Below, piece after piece: positions 55,006 through 61,983 of a stretch of 64,000 nucleotides of DNA; positions within the stretch are counted from its first letter, which is position 1; every line of letters begins with the position of its first letter. The DNA comes from Actinomyces oris (lineage in GTDB: Bacteria > Actinomycetota > Actinomycetes > Actinomycetales > Actinomycetaceae): contig NZ_VICC01000006.1 of the NCBI RefSeq assembly GCF_006546825.1, positions 248,001 through 312,000 on the forward strand. The letters run 5' to 3'. Below the pieces are notes generated by a model. That model saw only the letters and a list, made by a program, of their open reading frames with translations. It was not told where the DNA came from and ran no database searches. A program made the translations under genes and the position numbers.

Positions 55006-56390
55006 CTGCAGTCTCCTGATTCTGTCTCGCCGGCGGTCATGGCGCTCGCGGGCAGCTCGAGCGGCGCCACCGGGAAGTCGACATCAATGGTGAAGAAGCT
55101 GTGGTCCCCGTTGTTGTGGATGCCGTGGGTCATGGTTCCGCCCACGAGCCTGAGCCGCTCCTCGAGGCCGACGAGTCCGCTGCCACCGAAGGGGGAGTGC
55201 TCTGCGACGTCGGGCACCGGGTTGGCGACGTGAAGGTGGCAGGAGTCCTGCGACAGTGTCAGGCTCAGCTCGATCTGGCCGGTTCCGTGCCTGACGGCGT
55301 TGGTGAGGGTCTCTCCTACCAGACGCACGAGGGTGAGGCGTTGTATCGCAGACCACGCCGAGTTGCACCGCTCCAGGACCTCCGGTTCGGGAAGCACGGC
55401 GCTGATCCGGCTCCCCGAGCTGCGAGTGGTCTCGATGAGGGCCGGGATGGTCCGCAGGTCCGCCAGGGGAGTGATCTCGCCGGCGTCGGAGCGCAGCACG
55501 GAGACGAGCTGGCGTACGGAGGCCAGGGAGGCATCGGCCGTGTCACGCACCGTGGTCAGCGTGCTGCGCAGCCGTTCCTCGCCTCCCAGGGCCAGGCCGG
55601 TGGCGGCCTGCACCTTGATCGTGGTGAGGCTGTGGCCCACCAGGTCGTGGAGTTCTCGGGCCAGGCTCAGGCGCTCGGCCGCAACCGCCTGGGCCGCGGC
55701 GATGCCGACGTCGAGGGCCTGGTTCTCGGCGATTCGGCGCCGGGAGGAGGCCAGCAGGTAGGTGAGTACCACGGCACCGACGAAGACCAGGCTGGAGAGT
55801 GCTCTGACCAGGAGGATGGTTCCGTCCCAGCCGGAGCCTGTCGTCGGGTCGGCGTCTGATTCGTAGGGCGGGGTATAGGAGGCGAGGGTAACGGGGTTGA
55901 CCAGGGCGCCGGCCAGAGCCAGCAGGAGTGCCGCCGTGCCCCAGCGCCGGTCGGGCTCCCAGCGGGTGACGGTGTAGAGACTAGTGATGGCCGTGGCGAT
56001 GATCGGGTTGAGGCCGAGGTTGACGGGGGAGAGGACCACGAGGATCGCGTAGGCCGCCAGCAGGGCGTAGGTCGCGATGAAGGAGACACGCAGGAGACGC
56101 AACCGTCCGAACTGCGTCAGCGCCAACGCCAGACACAGGGCGAAGTCCGAAACATAGATGGCATAGCCGCCGAAGCGCAGGATGAAGGTGACCGACTCCA
56201 GTGCGAAGGCGAGGAAGACGGCCCCCAGGGCGAGATCCACGACCGGGATCGAGTAGTGTGCCCAGCGGCCTCTTCGCCCCGGCACCATGCGGTGACGGGC
56301 CTGCCAGTCGTAGGCCGCTGACAGACTCGCTGTCGTCGGCAGCGCTGCGCCGCGGGCTGCGGCCTCCAGTCGGCCGTCTCGATCAGCCAT
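55002..56390 (-). CDS. Sensor histidine kinase (HisKA_3 type)
   Basis: 462 residues from ATG 56390 (AAGGAA upstream); an upstream ATG at 56468 in frame would add 26 residues overlapping the DUF3866 gene. The N-terminal half has about six hydrophobic segments with short loops and no extracellular sensor domain, typical of intramembrane-sensing kinases. The phosphorylation motif is LARELHDLVGHSLTTIKVQAA. The ATPase domain has NAVRHGTGQIEL and GGSGLVGLEERLRLVGG. It forms a pair with the overlapping response regulator. Intramembrane sensing together with an adjacent ABC exporter suggests response to membrane or antibiotic stress. Confidence 0.92.
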   Translation of the reverse strand: MADRDGRLEAAARGAALPTTASLSAAYDWQARHRMVPGRRGRWAHYSIPVVDLALGAVFLAFALESVTFILRFGGYAIYVSDFALCLALALTQFGRLRLLRVSFIATYALLAAYAILVVLSPVNLGLNPIIATAITSLYTVTRWEPDRRWGTAALLLALAGALVNPVTLASYTPPYESDADPTTGSGWDGTILLVRALSSLVFVGAVVLTYLLASSRRRIAENQALDVGIAAAQAVAAERLSLARELHDLVGHSLTTIKVQAATGLALGGEERLRSTLTTVRDTADASLASVRQLVSVLRSDAGEITPLADLRTIPALIETTRSSGSRISAVLPEPEVLERCNSAWSAIQRLTLVRLVGETLTNAVRHGTGQIELSLTLSQDSCHLHVANPVPDVAEHSPFGGSGLVGLEERLRLVGGTMTHGIHNNGDHSFFTIDVDFPVAPLELPASAMTAGETESGDCR

Positions 56391-57555
56391 GTGCCGTTCC
56401 TTCGTCAAGGATATGGCGCGCGTGGCGACCCGCCGCCGCTGCGGCGATGAAGGCGGCTGCGTCCTCATCCAAACCTCGTCGCATGGTGGACAGCCTGACC
56501 CCGGTCTGCGCCTCTGCAGCCCGCAGCAGCTCCAGGAGCCCGTCGGCGGGAACCTCGACGAGTCGGTGCTGCCCGGCGCCCGGCCGGGGCGCGCACAGAG
56601 CCTCGGCCTCCCGACGCACCTGCACCCCCAGCGGCCCCTCCAGGCCGGGGACGACGACGTCGGCCCCCGCCAGCGCGACTCGCCCGTAAGCCGTCATCGA
56701 GTGGTGGGACACGCCCCGGTGGCGGGCGCGGGCATCGGCGTCAGAGACACGCAGGCAGGCCACCGGGTGTCCGCCCAGCGTGGCGATGGCGTTGATCGCG
56801 TCCCCGCAGGCTACCCCGGAGAAGCCCCAGGGCGTCTCGGTGCCCAGGTTCCCGGGCCCCTGGATGACGATGGCGGCGTCGGCGCGCAGGACGTGACGGG
56901 CCGCCAGGAGCGCGTTGTGAACGCTGACCGCCTCAATGTCACCGCCCCAGGCCTGCCCGGCCGTGATGGTCCCGGTCAGCCACCCGGCCTGGCTCAGGGC
57001 GGCAACGACACGTGAGTAGGCCAGGGGCAAGGCCCCGCCGTCGGTCATGATGTAGGCGACTCGTGGCTGCTCCTGGCTGTCGGGGGAGCGCAGCCCGGCG
57101 AGCACCGCCGGCAGGCTCGAGTGCAGGTCGGCAACCATCACCGGCATCCCCTCCAGATGGAGGCTGCCGATCGGCTGGGACAGCAGGCCGTGGTGGGCCG
57201 TGCCCTGCTCGTCGACACCGGTGACCATCACCTGGTCCGGCATGTAGCGGGCCTTGACGAGATGCCCCTCGCGCGGCGGGTCAGGCGGCAGGACGTCCAG
57301 GCGAGAGCTGACCATGGCGTGCCCGCCCGTGCCCAGGGCGCGGTCGAGGGCTGAGACCTCCAGCCTCACCCGCTCGGCGGCGCCGGGCAGCCCGGTGAGG
57401 GCCTCGTAGGCGACCGCGCGGATCCGCTGGCCGGGCAGCAGGCCGTCCGCACCATTTGGGGCTCCGACGATCTCCACGTCCAGCTCGGCGCAGGATCGCC
57501 CCGCGGGTCCCCATGTCGTCCTGGTCCCGGTCACTACGCCGTCGCGCCACATCAT
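56383..57555 (-). CDS. DUF3866 family protein
   Basis: 390 residues, matching the actinobacterial DUF3866 family by length and by conserved pieces as I know them: RIRAVAYEALTGLP, GHLVKARYMPDQ, VAYIMTDGGALPLAYSR, AGQAWGGDIEAVSVHNALLAARHVL, IQGPGNLGTETPWGFSGVACGDAIN, and HRGVSHHSMTAYGRVAL. The many Gly/Asp/His motifs in its second half look enzymatic, but no function is established. It overlaps the kinase gene by eight bases and diverges from pafB. The family often lies beside pafBC. Confidence 0.88.
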   Translation of the reverse strand: MMWRDGVVTGTRTTWGPAGRSCAELDVEIVGAPNGADGLLPGQRIRAVAYEALTGLPGAAERVRLEVSALDRALGTGGHAMVSSRLDVLPPDPPREGHLVKARYMPDQVMVTGVDEQGTAHHGLLSQPIGSLHLEGMPVMVADLHSSLPAVLAGLRSPDSQEQPRVAYIMTDGGALPLAYSRVVAALSQAGWLTGTITAGQAWGGDIEAVSVHNALLAARHVLRADAAIVIQGPGNLGTETPWGFSGVACGDAINAIATLGGHPVACLRVSDADARARHRGVSHHSMTAYGRVALAGADVVVPGLEGPLGVQVRREAEALCAPRPGAGQHRLVEVPADGLLELLRAAEAQTGVRLSTMRRGLDEDAAAFIAAAAAGRHARHILDEGTAHG

Positions 57556-57609
57556 GGCGGCAGACTATCCGGGCGCGCGCGCCACCAGCCGCAGGCCACC
57601 GGACTCTCC

Positions 57610-57615
57610 TAGGCT
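57610..57615 (+). promoter_or_regulatory. Leaderless-type -10 box (TAGGCT) of pafB
   Basis: TAGGCT ends eight bases before GTG 57624 and there is no Shine-Dalgarno. The 68-bp divergent gap with the DUF3866 gene must hold both promoters. Confidence 0.5.
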
Positions 57616-57623
57616 GGGGCACC

Positions 57624-58670
57624 GTGAGCCAGCCGACCCGTAGCACCGAGGAGCGCCTGGTGAGCCTTCTGCTCACCTTGCGCAACACCACCACCGGTCT
57701 CAGTGCCGAGGAGCTCGTGGCCAGTGTGCCGGGATACGGCTTGGCGGACCCCTCCACCAATCCGCTCTCGGCTCGCCGCAAGTTCGAGCGGGACAAGGAC
57801 ACGCTGCGCGAGCTCGGTATCGAGGTGACCACCACCGGGCGCCCCGAGGAGCCCCGGTACCGGGTCATCGAAGAGGACTACACCCTTCCCCCGCTGCATC
57901 TGAGCGCCGAGCAGGCCGCCTGCCTGGGCCTGGCCGCCTCCGCCTGGCGCGACGGTGACCTTCCCGCCACGGCCCGGCGGGCCCTGACCAAGCTGCGTGC
58001 CGTCAGTGAGGGACCGACCAGGGGCGGCTCTGCCGGCCTGCCGGTCCTCACCGCGGACCTGTCCGGTGAGGAGATCCCCGAGGAGCTCATCACCGCGGTC
58101 GACGAGCTCCGCCTGGTCACCTTCGACTACGTCTCGGCCCGCTCGGGCAGCACCCGGGCCCGCACTGTCGAGCCGCACCACCTGCGCCTGGCCGAGGGGG
58201 CCTGGTACCTCGACGCCGTCGAGCCTGCAGGCGCCCACAGCCCAGACGCCAGCAGACAACCGGAGGAACCGGAAGGAACCGCCGTCGGGCTGCGGACCTT
58301 CCGGCTGGCTCGCATCACCGGCCCAGTCACCGTTCACGGAAACCCCGGAGCCTTCACCCGGCTTCCCGCCAAGGAGCCCAGCCGCCGGCGCGCACTGCTC
58401 GCCGCCCTGCCGGGGCGTGCTCTAGGACTGCGTCTGGCCGGAGCCCACCTCGATCCGGCTCAGCGCCCGCAGGCAGAACTGCCTGCTCTGCCCGCGCACC
58501 TGGAAGGCCGTGATCTCATCGCCGTCGAGTACGAGGATCCCTTCTCCTTCGCCGGAACCGTGGCCGCTCTTGGCGACGCAGTCGTCGTCCTCGCCCCCGA
58601 ATCCTTGCGCCAGGCGGTCCTGTCCCACCTGCAAGGCGCCGCCGGGCTCGCGGCACCGGAGGGGGAGTGA
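57624..58670 (+). CDS. pafB: WYL-domain transcriptional regulator PafB
   Basis: 348 residues from GTG 57624; the open frame further upstream overlaps the divergent gene. A winged-helix N-terminus (TRSTEERLVSLLLTLRNTTTGLSAEEL) is followed by a WYL domain (ELRLVTFDYVSARSGSTRARTVEPHHLRLAEGAWYLDAV) and a WCX C-terminus (LIAVEYEDPFSFAGTVAALGDAVVVLAP). PafB and PafC together activate the SOS-independent DNA-damage response in mycobacteria. No proteasome or pup-ligase genes lie upstream here, although these usually accompany pafBC in proteasome-bearing actinobacteria. A GTGAGGATG junction couples it to pafC. Confidence 0.9.
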   Translation: MSQPTRSTEERLVSLLLTLRNTTTGLSAEELVASVPGYGLADPSTNPLSARRKFERDKDTLRELGIEVTTTGRPEEPRYRVIEEDYTLPPLHLSAEQAACLGLAASAWRDGDLPATARRALTKLRAVSEGPTRGGSAGLPVLTADLSGEEIPEELITAVDELRLVTFDYVSARSGSTRARTVEPHHLRLAEGAWYLDAVEPAGAHSPDASRQPEEPEGTAVGLRTFRLARITGPVTVHGNPGAFTRLPAKEPSRRRALLAALPGRALGLRLAGAHLDPAQRPQAELPALPAHLEGRDLIAVEYEDPFSFAGTVAALGDAVVVLAPESLRQAVLSHLQGAAGLAAPEGE

Positions 58671-58672
58671 GG

Positions 58673-59698
58673 ATGGCGCGCGTGTCCGCCTCCGACCAGC
58701 TCACGCGGCTGCTCGCCCTGCCCGCCTGGGTCGCGGAACACCCCGGCGTGACCGTTGCCGAGGCCGCCAAGCACTTCGGCGTCACCCCGGCCGTCATTGA
58801 GCGCGACGTCAACACGCTGTGGATCTCCGGCTTGCCCGGCGGCATGCACGGGGACCTCGTGGACTTCGACGCTGCGGACTTCGAGGACGGACGCCTGCGC
58901 CTGTCCGAACCGCTGGGGCTGGACCGCCCGGTTCGCCTCACCCGGCAGGAGGCGATCTCTCTGCTCATGGCGCTCAGGGTGCTCGCCGACCTCCTGGCCG
59001 ACGACGAGGCCTCCGCACCCGTCATCGCCTCCACCCAGCAGGCGGTGACCGCCCTGCTCAGCTCTGGCACCCCCACCGAGGACTCCGACACCCGCGTCGA
59101 TCCGGGAACCGTCACCACCCCCGGCCCAGGGCCCGCACACGCCGGACGTTCCAGCCATGCGTCCCGGATTCTGGCCACGGTGCGCTCCGCTCTGCAGGAC
59201 AGGCGCCGCCTCCACCTGGTCTATGTCTCCGCCACCGACACCCCCTCGGAGCGAGACGTCGATCCCATCACCCTGGAAAGTGATGGATCACATATGACCC
59301 TGGTGGGCTGGTGCCTCAGCGCCCAGGCCGAACGCAGCTTCCGCCTGGACCGGATCACTGCGGCAGAGGTGCTCGACACCCCGTCTGTGCGGCATCGCGC
59401 CTCGCGCCGAAGGAACCAGCCCGAGGCCGGTCGTTCCGCGGAGGACAGGCCTCGCGGCACTCTGGTCCTGCATCCGACGGGCCGCTGGCTCGCAGAGCAG
59501 ATCCCGTGCCTCTCACAGGAGGAGACTGCGGACGGCAGCCTCAAGGTCGTTGTGGAAGGACGCGACCGGGCCTGGCTCATCGGACTGGTTCTCTCGGCGG
59601 GCCGTCACCTCATTGCCGTCGAGCCTGCGGATCTTGCCCACGACGCCACCGAGGCCGCTCAACAGGCCCTGAGCTCCTATGACACTGATGTGGAGTGA
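58673..59698 (+). CDS. pafC: WYL-domain transcriptional regulator PafC
   Basis: 341 residues from ATG 58673 (GGGGGAG five bases upstream; GTG 58667 is an alternative). It has an HTH region (ASDQLTRLLALPAWVAEHPGVTVAEAAKHFGVTPAVIERDVNTLW), a Pro/Thr-rich linker near 130-160, and a WYL domain (LQDRRRLHLVYVSATDTPSERDVDPITLESDGSHMTLVGWC, FRLDRITAAEVLD). It pairs with PafB as a heterodimer or, in some actinobacteria, a fusion. It is followed by tatA, the conserved order. Confidence 0.9.
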   Translation: MARVSASDQLTRLLALPAWVAEHPGVTVAEAAKHFGVTPAVIERDVNTLWISGLPGGMHGDLVDFDAADFEDGRLRLSEPLGLDRPVRLTRQEAISLLMALRVLADLLADDEASAPVIASTQQAVTALLSSGTPTEDSDTRVDPGTVTTPGPGPAHAGRSSHASRILATVRSALQDRRRLHLVYVSATDTPSERDVDPITLESDGSHMTLVGWCLSAQAERSFRLDRITAAEVLDTPSVRHRASRRRNQPEAGRSAEDRPRGTLVLHPTGRWLAEQIPCLSQEETADGSLKVVVEGRDRAWLIGLVLSAGRHLIAVEPADLAHDATEAAQQALSSYDTDVE

Positions 59699-59779
59699 GG
59701 GCGCCCCAGGAGCAGCCGACTCCGTCCGCCTTGGGGGGAACCGACGGTGCCGTCGTTCAGAGGTACCTGCCGGGGAGGC

Positions 59780-59785
59780 TACACT
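59780..59785 (+). promoter_or_regulatory. Candidate -10 box (TACACT) of tatA
   Basis: TACACT lies 40 bases before the tatA ATG, and a good ribosome-binding site (AGGAG, 59814-59818) follows, so this would be a normal leadered promoter. Confidence 0.45.
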
Positions 59786-59825
59786 CAGCCCGTATCGATA
59801 GCCTCGACCACCTAGGAGTAGCACC

Positions 59826-60086
59826 ATGCGTTTTCAAGTCTGGCACATGATCGTTCTGCTTGTCCTTGTACTGGTTGTCTTCGGTTCCGGCAGACTTCCC
59901 GATATCGCGAAGAGTGTGGGTCAGTCCATGAAGGTCTTCAAGAAGGAGATCAAGGAGCTGCGCGACGAGGACGACGACAAGAAGCCCGCCGCTCAGATCC
60001 AGCAGCCTCAGGAGGGCACCTACTACACCGAGCCCACCCAGTCCGGTCAGACCGCTCAGAGCACCGAGGGCTCTTCCCAGAAGTGA
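59826..60086 (+). CDS. tatA: Twin-arginine translocase subunit TatA
   Basis: 86 residues. One N-terminal membrane helix (MIVLLVLVLVVFGSGRLPDI) with the FGxGRLP hinge is followed by an amphipathic helix (AKSVGQSMKVFKKEIKEL) and a charged, disordered tail. It forms the translocation pore of the Tat system with TatC. AGGAG at 59814-59818 lies seven bases before the ATG. Export substrates in this window could include the twin-arginine-type signals of the GH16-like pseudogene and the RibY-like lipoprotein. Confidence 0.95.
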   Translation: MRFQVWHMIVLLVLVLVVFGSGRLPDIAKSVGQSMKVFKKEIKELRDEDDDKKPAAQIQQPQEGTYYTEPTQSGQTAQSTEGSSQK

Positions 60087-60131
60087 CGTCATCCGGCCGG
60101 AGCCGGTGACCTGGAGACGAAGGAGGCCGTG

Positions 60132-60941
60132 GTGCCCAAGCTCCCTCGGATCAAGCGATCGAGGCGCAGGGACAACCCCGAGGCGCGTATGTCCATCGGG
60201 GACCACCTGCGCGAGCTGCGCAACCGGCTCTTCATCTCGGCCCTGGGCATTCTGGTCATGTCGGTCGTGGGCTATGTGCTCTACGAACAGGCCTTCTCAC
60301 TCATCACCCGACCGATCGAGGCCGCTAATGCCCGAGGCGCCAACCTCACATTGAACTTCGACACGATCCTGGCCTCCTTCGACATGAGGCTCAAGGTGTC
60401 GATCTGGCTCGGCGTCCTGTTCTCCGCGCCACTGTGGATGTACGAGTTCTGGGCCTTCGTGGGACCGGGCATGACTCGCAAGGAGAAGGCCTACACCTGG
60501 GCCTACGGTGTTGTAGGACTGCTGCTCTTCTCCGCAGGTGCGGCTCTGGGAATGTGGATCATGCCGCATGCGGTCGCCATTCTCACCAGCTTCATCCCCT
60601 CCGGTCCTACAGCGGGACTTATCAACGCAGGCGTCTACCTGGCCTTCGTCATGCGACTGGTCCTCGTCTTCGGGATCGCCTTCCTTCTGCCCGAGCTGCT
60701 CGTCGCCCTCAATATGCTCGGGCTCATGAAGGGCTCGACGATGCTCAAGGGCTGGCGCTGGGCGGTTGTCGCGATCTTCACCTTCATGGCCTTCGCCAAC
60801 CCGCTGCCGGATCCCTGGTCCATGATCTTCATGGCACTGCCCGTCACTGGCCTGTACTTCCTGGCCTGCTTCATCTCCATCACACATGACAAACGGGTGG
60901 AGAAGAAGCGTGCTGAGCTCGAGGCCGCCCTGGCCGAGTAG
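60132..60941 (+). CDS. tatC: Twin-arginine translocase subunit TatC
   Basis: 269 residues from GTG 60132, five bases after AGGAGG; GTG 60129 is too close. It has six membrane segments and the family signatures MSIGDHLRELRNRLF at the N-terminus, the region around FDMRLKVSIWLGVLFSAPLWMYEFWAFVGPGM, the conserved GLxxxE-type turn near YEFW, and FVMRLVLVFGIAFLLPELLVALNMLGL. It recognises twin-arginine signals. It follows tatA by 45 bases. Confidence 0.96.
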   Translation: MPKLPRIKRSRRRDNPEARMSIGDHLRELRNRLFISALGILVMSVVGYVLYEQAFSLITRPIEAANARGANLTLNFDTILASFDMRLKVSIWLGVLFSAPLWMYEFWAFVGPGMTRKEKAYTWAYGVVGLLLFSAGAALGMWIMPHAVAILTSFIPSGPTAGLINAGVYLAFVMRLVLVFGIAFLLPELLVALNMLGLMKGSTMLKGWRWAVVAIFTFMAFANPLPDPWSMIFMALPVTGLYFLACFISITHDKRVEKKRAELEAALAE

Positions 60942-60990
60942 CCGGGTGCTCACCCCCGTCCCTGCCTGACTTGTCCCGCCCTTTCCTTCG

Positions 60991-61974
60991 ATGCGTATCG
61001 CTCTGCTGTCCAACCCCTCTTCGGGAAGAGGCCGTCATGCGGCCGCCGACGACGTCGCCCGCCGGATCCTGACCGGGGCCGGCCACGAGGTCCTTCACGT
61101 CCGTGGCAGCTCCTACGAGCAGGCGCGTGACGCAGGACGGGCCCTCCTGGGGGACGGGCCGCACCGGAACGTTGAGGCACTGGTGGTCGTCGGCGGGGAC
61201 GGCATGGTCCACCTGGGGGTGGACATCGTCGCCACGACGGGTGTGCCCCTGGGCATCGTGGCCACCGGCACCGGTAACGACATCGCCAGGCACTTCGGTC
61301 TGCCCAGCCGGGACGCGGAGGCCTCCGCTCGCCTCATCAACCAGGCGCTGTCCGGGAAGGGCTCCATCACTGCGGTGGACGCCATCTACGCCTCCCGCCC
61401 CGACGGCACCCTGCTCGCCCCGCAGCGTCGCTGGTCCCTGGCCGTGGTCAGTGCCGGGGTGGACGCCGCCGTCAACGCCCGCGCCAACACCCTCTCCTGG
61501 CCGGCCCGTGAGGGACGTTACGTGCGCGCCTTCACCGCCGAGCTCGCGACGCTGGCTCCCTACGGATACCGGGTCACCACCGACGAGGGCACCTGGGAGG
61601 GGCCGGCGCTCCTGCTGGCGGTGGCCAACACCCGTTACGTCGGCGGAGGCATGGACCTGGCGCCCCAGGCGGACCCCGCCGATGGCCTGCTGGAGGTGCT
61701 GCGCCTGGATCCCGTGGGCCGCACCCACCTGCTCGCCCTCTTCCGCCGGCTCTTCCGCGGCACGCACCTGACCGACCCGGCCGTCCACGTGGAGCGCAGC
61801 TGCACCGTCACCATTGAGGCGCTCGCTGAGCGAACCGGCCGTGATCGGGGCCTGCGCCCGCCTCCTCACCCCTTCGCCGACGGTGAGCCGCTGGCCGAGC
61901 TGCCCCTGCGCCTTGAGGCCGTTCCCGACGCCGTCCGGCTGCTCCTACCAGCTCCGGGCCGATCGGGCCCGTAG
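60991..61974 (+). CDS. Diacylglycerol/lipid kinase family protein
   Basis: 327 residues. It has the DAGK catalytic domain: NPSSGRGRHAAADD near the start and the nucleotide loop VVVGGDGMVHLGVDIVATTGVPLGIVATGTGNDIARHFGLP (GGDG motif), then a C-terminal beta-sandwich. Bacterial members phosphorylate diacylglycerol or related lipids and recycle them into phospholipid synthesis. The lipid substrate is not readable. It lies between tatC and the helicase gene. Its stop TAG is also the first three bases of the helicase -10 box. Confidence 0.9.
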   Translation: MRIALLSNPSSGRGRHAAADDVARRILTGAGHEVLHVRGSSYEQARDAGRALLGDGPHRNVEALVVVGGDGMVHLGVDIVATTGVPLGIVATGTGNDIARHFGLPSRDAEASARLINQALSGKGSITAVDAIYASRPDGTLLAPQRRWSLAVVSAGVDAAVNARANTLSWPAREGRYVRAFTAELATLAPYGYRVTTDEGTWEGPALLLAVANTRYVGGGMDLAPQADPADGLLEVLRLDPVGRTHLLALFRRLFRGTHLTDPAVHVERSCTVTIEALAERTGRDRGLRPPPHPFADGEPLAELPLRLEAVPDAVRLLLPAPGRSGP

Positions 61975-61977
61975 GGT
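61972..61977 (+). promoter_or_regulatory. Leaderless-type -10 box (TAGGGT) of the helicase gene
   Basis: TAGGGT is followed by six bases and ATG 61984, with no Shine-Dalgarno. Its first three bases are the stop codon of the lipid kinase gene. Confidence 0.6.
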
Positions 61978-61983
61978 GTTGCC

